From Nymphaea colorata (lineage: Eukaryota; Streptophyta; Magnoliopsida; Nymphaeales; Nymphaeaceae), in assembly GCF_008831285.2 (NCBI RefSeq), contig NC_045151.1, positions 8,323,682-8,387,681 of the forward strand: 64,000 bases of DNA, in the 5' to 3' direction. Below are positions 58,638 through 64,000 of this stretch, in pieces. The notes under the pieces are model-generated. The model had not been told where the DNA came from and ran no database searches. It saw only the letters and a program-made list of their open reading frames with translations. Made by a program: the position numbers and the translations under genes. Each line of letters opens with the position of its first letter. Positions within the stretch are counted from its first letter, which is position 1.

Positions 58638-58660
58638 TGTTAACACCCCAAATTTTTTCA
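58325..58660. repeat. ~170-bp tandem duplication spanning polypurine tract and LTR start
   Basis: The words 'gcctagcatt', 'cttcatttgaaaacaaattt', 'actaagcaaa' and 'aaagagggacatttgttaac' occur in the same order in both copies. The TGTTAACACCCC starts lie at 58471 and 58638, 167 bases apart. Confidence 0.9.
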
Positions 58661-60500
58661 TTCAGTTGCTCAAGGCAATTCCAAAATATATGCAAAGAAC
58701 TTCACACAAATGATTGTGAAAGTTCTCGATTTCAAACTCATTGTTGAACTCAAATTCAATTCAGGTTCAAAATAATGAATTTAACTCGTAGTGCAAATCC
58801 CAATATAGGATTACAAGTCCAAATCTCATTCAAGTATACAATACTGGATCCAAATTAGGGTTTGCAACCTAAATTCATTTGTAATTGTCATTTTGAATCC
58901 AAATCCAATTATTAATCCAAAACTAGATTACAAATCTAAAACTGGCTCCAACTAAAGATCCAAAACATCAAGTGGGACCCATGTTTGGGCCTCACATGGC
59001 ATGTGGGGCCAAGGCTCATCCAAAGGTGGTGCCAAACCTAATAGGCTCTGTCAAACTTGAACCCACTTAAACCAGTCATGACAGATCAAACCCGTCAATC
59101 AATCTAGTCATTGACCAAAATAGCCCTTCACTAGATCCTACATAGCTTTGACTAAGCTTAGTCGAAGCAAAATCTAAATTGAACTTAACAATAACATAAT
59201 TCAATGTTTTCTAAGTGCCAAAATTATCAACTTCGTTAAATTCAGTCAAATTCAAAGCATGAATTGGACATTGACCATGGTCAAATCATCTGGTCAATTC
59301 AATTTTAGGACAAAAATGTTGTTCTCAATAAAGTTCAATTGATAAAACCCTAATTTAGCATTTTCAGTGAGTCAATTACGTATTTGAACTCATAAGTCAT
59401 ACAACTCAAAATACAATCGTACAATATCAATCAGGTTTTTGACCAAGTTAAGCCCATATTCAATCCAATTTTAGACGAAAATGTCCTTTACAATTCAATT
59501 TGATACTTTGAATTTTAAAAATTGAATCAAATCATTGAATTTATAGATAAGAAAGTCTACAATTCAATGCGATTTAAATTTAGGGTTAGTAGGTCTAAGC
59601 CTAGTAGACCCAAGTGAAACTCGAACACACCAAAGAGCGAGAGTGTTTAAACTCAAAGTCAAAGGCTTTTCTAGCCAAAATTTGAATTATAATTTGAAAC
59701 TAGGTTGAAAACCTAAAGTTTTAAATTAAAATCACAATTGGGCCTGGTCAAAGTCACGTTGGACTTGACCTAGCACAAACCCACCTAACTCATGTGTGTG
59801 GGCTAGGTGAGCCCATTTTTTAAATAAAAATAATAATACTCTTTCTTGTGAATTAGCATGGGTGATGTGGCAGCCACATCACCCAAGTAATGATGGCCAC
59901 CTTTCCAACTAAGCAACCAACCATTGCTTGGTCCATTCCACCTCACAAGGGTGGACCAGCCCAAGGATGCCACATCAAAATAGTGTCTCCCAAGGAGGGG
60001 GCTTTTCTTTTTCAAAAACTTTTTGAAAAAGAAAAAGGAGGACGGAGTGCAGCCCACCCTTGCTCCACCATTTGAGGCAAAATCTTTTCAAAAAGAAAAA
60101 GAAGAAGAAAATTCTATATAAACCTCCCCTGGAGGCCCAAAGAGGGGGGGTGGATTTTTCTTATTCTAACACTTGTGCTCTCTCCCTCTCTTTTCCCTAA
60201 TTTGCAGCCAAGAGGAAGAACAAGAAGAAGCCAAGGAGAGGAGTAGCTGCCATTGTCCAAGCTCTCTCTTTCTCTCTCTCATTCTCTCATTTCCTTGCTT
60301 CTATATTTGTTAAGCTAGGTACATCATTGGACTCTTGCTTAGGATTTCTAGTACAAGAAAAATCATTTTGTCTCTCATTTTCAGCAAGAAGACTCGCTTA
60401 TTCAAGTTTTGTTAAACTCGAATCTAAGCTTGGAATTTTGTTTAGGATTGCTTGATTTAGAGAACAAGAAAAGAGAAGTTCCAAACACCAAGGCCGACCA
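58638..60500 (+). mobile_element. 3' LTR of the plus-strand Tat element (end uncertain)
   Basis: Starts TGTTAACACCCC right after the polypurine tract, the same start as the other Tat family (TGTTATCACCCC). A promoter TATATAAA lies at 60115-60122, followed by a CT-rich leader (60170-60300) and a splice-donor-like 'cacaaggtaaggg' at about 60500. I could not find the 3' end (expected 'ggtgtgaaca'-like), so the right border is a guess. Most of it is rich in 'aattcaaat' words and has no coding motif. Confidence 0.6.
60115..60122 (+). promoter_or_regulatory. TATA box of the plus-strand Tat LTR
   Basis: TATATAAA, 50-60 bases ahead of a CT-rich transcribed-leader-like tract, at the usual U3/R position. 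Confidence 0.55.
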
Positions 60501-63292
60501 CAAGGTAAGGGTGATTGTAGCTTGTTCTTTATTCATTTTTGCTTCTTGCTATTTATTTTCAAGTTCAATATTTGTGGAAAGATTTCATTTTAGTTATTCA
60601 TGGATGAGAATAATGTCCAGCTAGGGTGAGATACGATCAAATGTACATTTTAATGCATTCTTCATGCATTAATCAGATTTTCTAAAAAGAAAACCGATAG
60701 ATCTATCTTCTAAAAGGACTCCAAGGCCACACCCCTTTCAAAAATAACTTGCTTAAATCCATTTTCAACTCCCCACCATAAGAAGATTCCATGATGAGAG
60801 AGTAATTTACATTTGTTGTAATATATAATTCAGTTGTCTATTTAGGACGAATGCAGCCTCATGAATGTGATCCACCTTCACATGGCAGCTAGTGTTGGCT
60901 GCTTGATGGGTGGCCATCATTTCCTTAGCCTCTACCACTGGCCATGGCCTAAGTAGCTAGTGTTGGCTGCTTGACGGGCTATGGCTGCAAGAGCTGAGCC
61001 TGAATCAGGTCTAGCAAGCATGCATGGCCCACTTTACCTACGTGGTCACATCTGGCACCGACTAGGCAGTAATGACCGCATTCATGGTAGCGGTGATCTT
61101 CGTGGTCATCAAGGATCGAGTCTCCTCATGTGTGGCCCAGTCAGCATGCCAGCTATAGTTGGCCATGGAGGGTTGGCCTCTGTCGAGGGGAAGCCCGACC
61201 AGCTATAGTTAGCCTCTTGGTTGGATTCTATCTTAGTGTCCTCATAAACCAAGGAAGGATCACAACCAACATGCCTAAGAACGGGCAACTAATGAAGGTC
61301 GGCTGGTAGATGTCCATCGTAGGGAGAGCCACATCAAGGTAGGTGTTGCATGAGCACGTGACTGCCCCATGAATGGACATTGGAATATGGGCAGCTGTAG
61401 TCTGGTGCCTCCATGCCCAAGTAATGCTCCAAATCAATGTATAAGTGCTTGAAGATTGACATGTTGCAAGTGGTCGGAGACAATTAGCTAGCTCTAAGGG
61501 CAATGACTAGATGTGGACCTCCTTACAAATGTGGTTTGGGGATGGTTTCGGCTCAAGAGGTTGAGCCGATCTTGTGTTCAAGCCGAACCTAATGTGTATA
61601 TTTTTTCACTTCATTAATCCTAAGAAATGTTATTTTGAGTTGAGGCCAGTTAGTTCGGGCAACATGATTGGGATACATCATGCCTTCACTACGAGTCTTG
61701 CATGCTTAGAGCATGTGTCGTATAAGAACCCATGATATCATTGTCTTTTATGTTTGCAGCATGAATCTCCTACCTTACCAACCTGGGTGTCCTAGGGAAG
61801 GCCAAGTAACTCTTATTGGAATATGTCATTTTTTAGTAGACTGCTGTACCACTACAATGTGTACAAAACTATAGGTTTTCTAACTACCACGAGGGTTGTC
61901 TCCCTACCTGAGGTTGCTCGTGGTGTGCACACATTTGTGTTTTGCACCCATATGAGTTGTAAATTGAAAATGAAAATGTGAATGAACTGATATCGGTTAA
62001 TAAAGTGTATTGTCTATGATGATTGGTTATATTCCCACATTTTGTGGAATATGGAAGGGAATGATTGATAGTCTAAGATAATGTATGTAACAATTTACGT
62101 GTAGTTGTGGTTGTGATTTCTTGCATTCTTGGTTTTCATATTTTAAACCTTACCCTAAAGGGTTAGGGATTTATCTGGTTTGTGATCATACTTGAAGACT
62201 CAACCTTGTGTTGTTTCTTTTTTTCAAGTCCAGCATACCATGGCAACATGTTAATCAGAATGAGTAGCTCATAGTATACGGGGAAGTTTTGTGCAACATC
62301 GTGCTGATGCGTCATGTCTTGCTTTTATAGTCCATTGATGTCCTTTTGGTATGAACATCATTGTTTTGTTATGGGGTTACTCATGATCATGTAAAGACGT
62401 TTTTGTATGAATAATCTTTTGTGCATAAATGAAATATTTAGCCTCATTTTTATTTTGAAATTGTATTTCTACTTGATTGTTGGGTCGTCACACCCTGATG
62501 CATTGTGTTAAAAGAAAAAAAGGTGAAAAATTGTGGCTTGACAATGTACGTGAAAGAGAAATATCACTTATCACTAAACAAGTGCTCATATTTGCTACTG
62601 GCAGATAAAATCTAGTGGAAGACTTGATTTAATAGTAAATACGTGAAGCACAGTGGAAGGCCATAGTTTAACACATTTAACATCATCAACTGTTGCGGGA
62701 TTGATGATGTTAAAGTTTGTGTAGGTGAATTTTGATCTAAGCCGCAATGAGCCATGTTGTGCGATTAGGTGCACCATATTGTTTTCTTTTGCAGCTTAAA
62801 CTGCTATATTGTACTAATCGACACACAACTGGTTTCTTGTGTCAGTGCATATAGGTATAGGATTCTATCACTAGGACATCAGGATATAATTGAGAATGTC
62901 TGCATGATATACTTTGGAAGTACTGTCACCTATTTGGTCATCACGTCCAAGTGAAAGAATGTTGGATATACATAAGTGTCTTCCCTTGGTGAGCATGATT
63001 CGAATAGCAATCAAATTAAAGAAGCAGTTGCATACGACAACTGCACATAAACATTTATCCTATCATAATGGATAGAGATACAGGCGTTAACAAATAAGAT
63101 GACAAAATTATCACTATTTAAACACAAACCTATAAATAGGTGATGGTTCTAATGATGAGGAGAATTAAAAGAAATCAATTGAGGTATCAAGAGGAGACCT
63201 TCTCTCTCTCTCTCTCTCTCACATACACACATACACACACACATACACACACACAAGTGTATCCTCTTTTGAGATTAGGATTGTGAAATTTT
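60501..63292. other. non-coding stretch, no gene supported
   Basis: Frames at 60981-61208 (plus) and 61228-61503 (minus) have no known motif. A 24-base direct repeat, 'agctagtgttggctgcttga', occurs at 60887 and 60956 (69 apart). CT and CA runs lie at 63201-63255. A spliced-exon-like 'cttttgcag' at about 62790 leads nowhere convincing. Part of 60500-62500 may still belong to the Tat LTR. Confidence 0.45.
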
Positions 63293-63447
63293 AGGGCCGT
63301 TTGGTAATAGTAACATATTGTTATTGTCCAATAAATCTACCTTAAAAAATGGAGCAGATTCATGGAACAATGTGTCATGAATCTGCTTCATTTATTGGGT
63401 AAATTCATACGATAATAACAATGTATTGGTGCTGCCAAATAGCCCCT
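63293..63447. mobile_element. 155-bp MITE
   Basis: The left end AGGGCCGTTTGGTAATAG and the reverse complement of the right end AGGGGCTATTTGGCAGCA are inverted repeats. The match continues inward through 'acattgttatt' words on both sides. A perfect inner hairpin has 12-base arms, AGCAGATTCATG at 63353-63364 and its complement at 63376-63387. There is no coding capacity. GGGCC..GTTTGG ends are common to Tourist- and hAT-type MITEs; I could not settle the target duplication. Confidence 0.75.
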
Positions 63448-63689
63448 GAGAGTCCAACTCGTTAAGCTAACAAAGTTGTAGAATGCAACCCTCACTGGCT
63501 GCCTATAAGGTTTCTTTCTTAACTAAAAAGTATCTCTTAACCTGGTTTTTCATATTTTAGCCACCTGTTGTGCACACGACAGAACCCGATCGTTGGAGAC
63601 CGACACAAATGCAAGCATTTTCCAATCTTTCAGCCCGCCAATTCAGTGAATCACCTATCCAAGTGGGTTACTTGTGTGTTTGAACATCA

Positions 63690-64000
63690 AGATCTAAGGT
63701 TGGTCATCGGGTTAGCCCAATAAGGAATCGGGCTAGAGCTGGCCGACAGCTCGTGACAGTGGCCCGAGCCTGACCCAATTACCCAAAACCTGACCGGATC
63801 TGACCTGGTTTGGTTAAAATAAAAAAATATTTTTGATATAAAATAATATATAAACATGATTAATTATAAAATATATATAATATTATATATATACATATAT
63901 CAATAAAATAATGAAGAAACTAAGTTATCAGGCTGAGTTAGGTTGAGTCGGGTCAGTCCCATTCGGTCTGACAACTTATTAAACTGGCCCAACAAATTGT
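63690..64000. mobile_element. partial GC-rich-word element at the window edge
   Basis: Words such as 'tcgggttagccc', 'cccgagcctgaccc' and, inverted, 'gagtcgggtcagtccc' bracket an AT-only core (63815-63920). This resembles the ends of the insertion at 45250-46352, in which 'cccggcccg' words also bracket the interior. The sequence runs to the window edge, so its right border is unknown. Confidence 0.4.

Overview
The window is nuclear DNA of a flowering plant; the species cannot be fixed from it. Reasons: long AT-rich non-coding tracts, many CT and TA microsatellites, several families of plant LTR retrotransposons (Ty1/copia, Ty3/gypsy, Tat/Ogre-like), a plant hAT transposon with a BED finger, short inverted-repeat elements, and a decayed piece of organellar 23S rRNA gene. 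No intact, recognisable host protein gene is present. Almost every open frame is a fragment of a dead mobile element, a translated microsatellite, or chance.

Layout. 1-4500: non-coding, with a 60-bp tandem repeat, a Tourist-like element (2689-2913) and two possible terminal exons of an unknown gene (3382-3957). 4545-10064: one minus-strand Ty1/copia element in two colinear pieces separated by about 3.3 kb. 10251-10669: antisense plastid-type 23S rRNA fragment. 13933-17344: a complete 3.4-kb hAT element with terminal inverted repeats, an 8-bp target duplication and a broken transposase gene. 17362-17663: probable copia LTR plus primer-binding site. 18115-21477: two LTR fragments of the Tat family, head to head, one carrying a 72-bp tandem array. 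22554-29588: a minus-strand Ty3/gypsy element with both LTRs, a methionine-tRNA-type primer site and broken gag, protease, RT, RNase H and integrase. 31350-32367: hairpin-forming DNA and a CACTA-like terminus.

The largest structure is a nest. A plus-strand Tat/Ogre-like element starts at its primer site (34766) and runs through an extra upstream ORF, gag, protease, RT, RNase H and a second RNase H. It is interrupted at 42217 in its integrase region and resumes at about 56340, reaching its polypurine tract and 3' LTR at 58638. The interruption is a second, minus-strand Tat/Ogre-like element (42218 to about 56340) with a 2.6-kb 3' LTR, a truncated 5' LTR, and the same gene order. This second element has itself been hit by a GC-rich-ended insertion (about 45250-46350) that carries the longest open frame of the window (181 codons, unknown). 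Both Tat elements encode, ahead of gag, a segment resembling the plant mobile domain.

The rest (60500-64000) is non-coding, with a MITE at 63293-63447 and the start of a second GC-rich-ended element cut by the window edge. All mobile-element genes seen here carry stops or frameshifts, so none is expected to move on its own. Layering gives a relative order: plus Tat element, then minus Tat element, then the GC-rich insertion.
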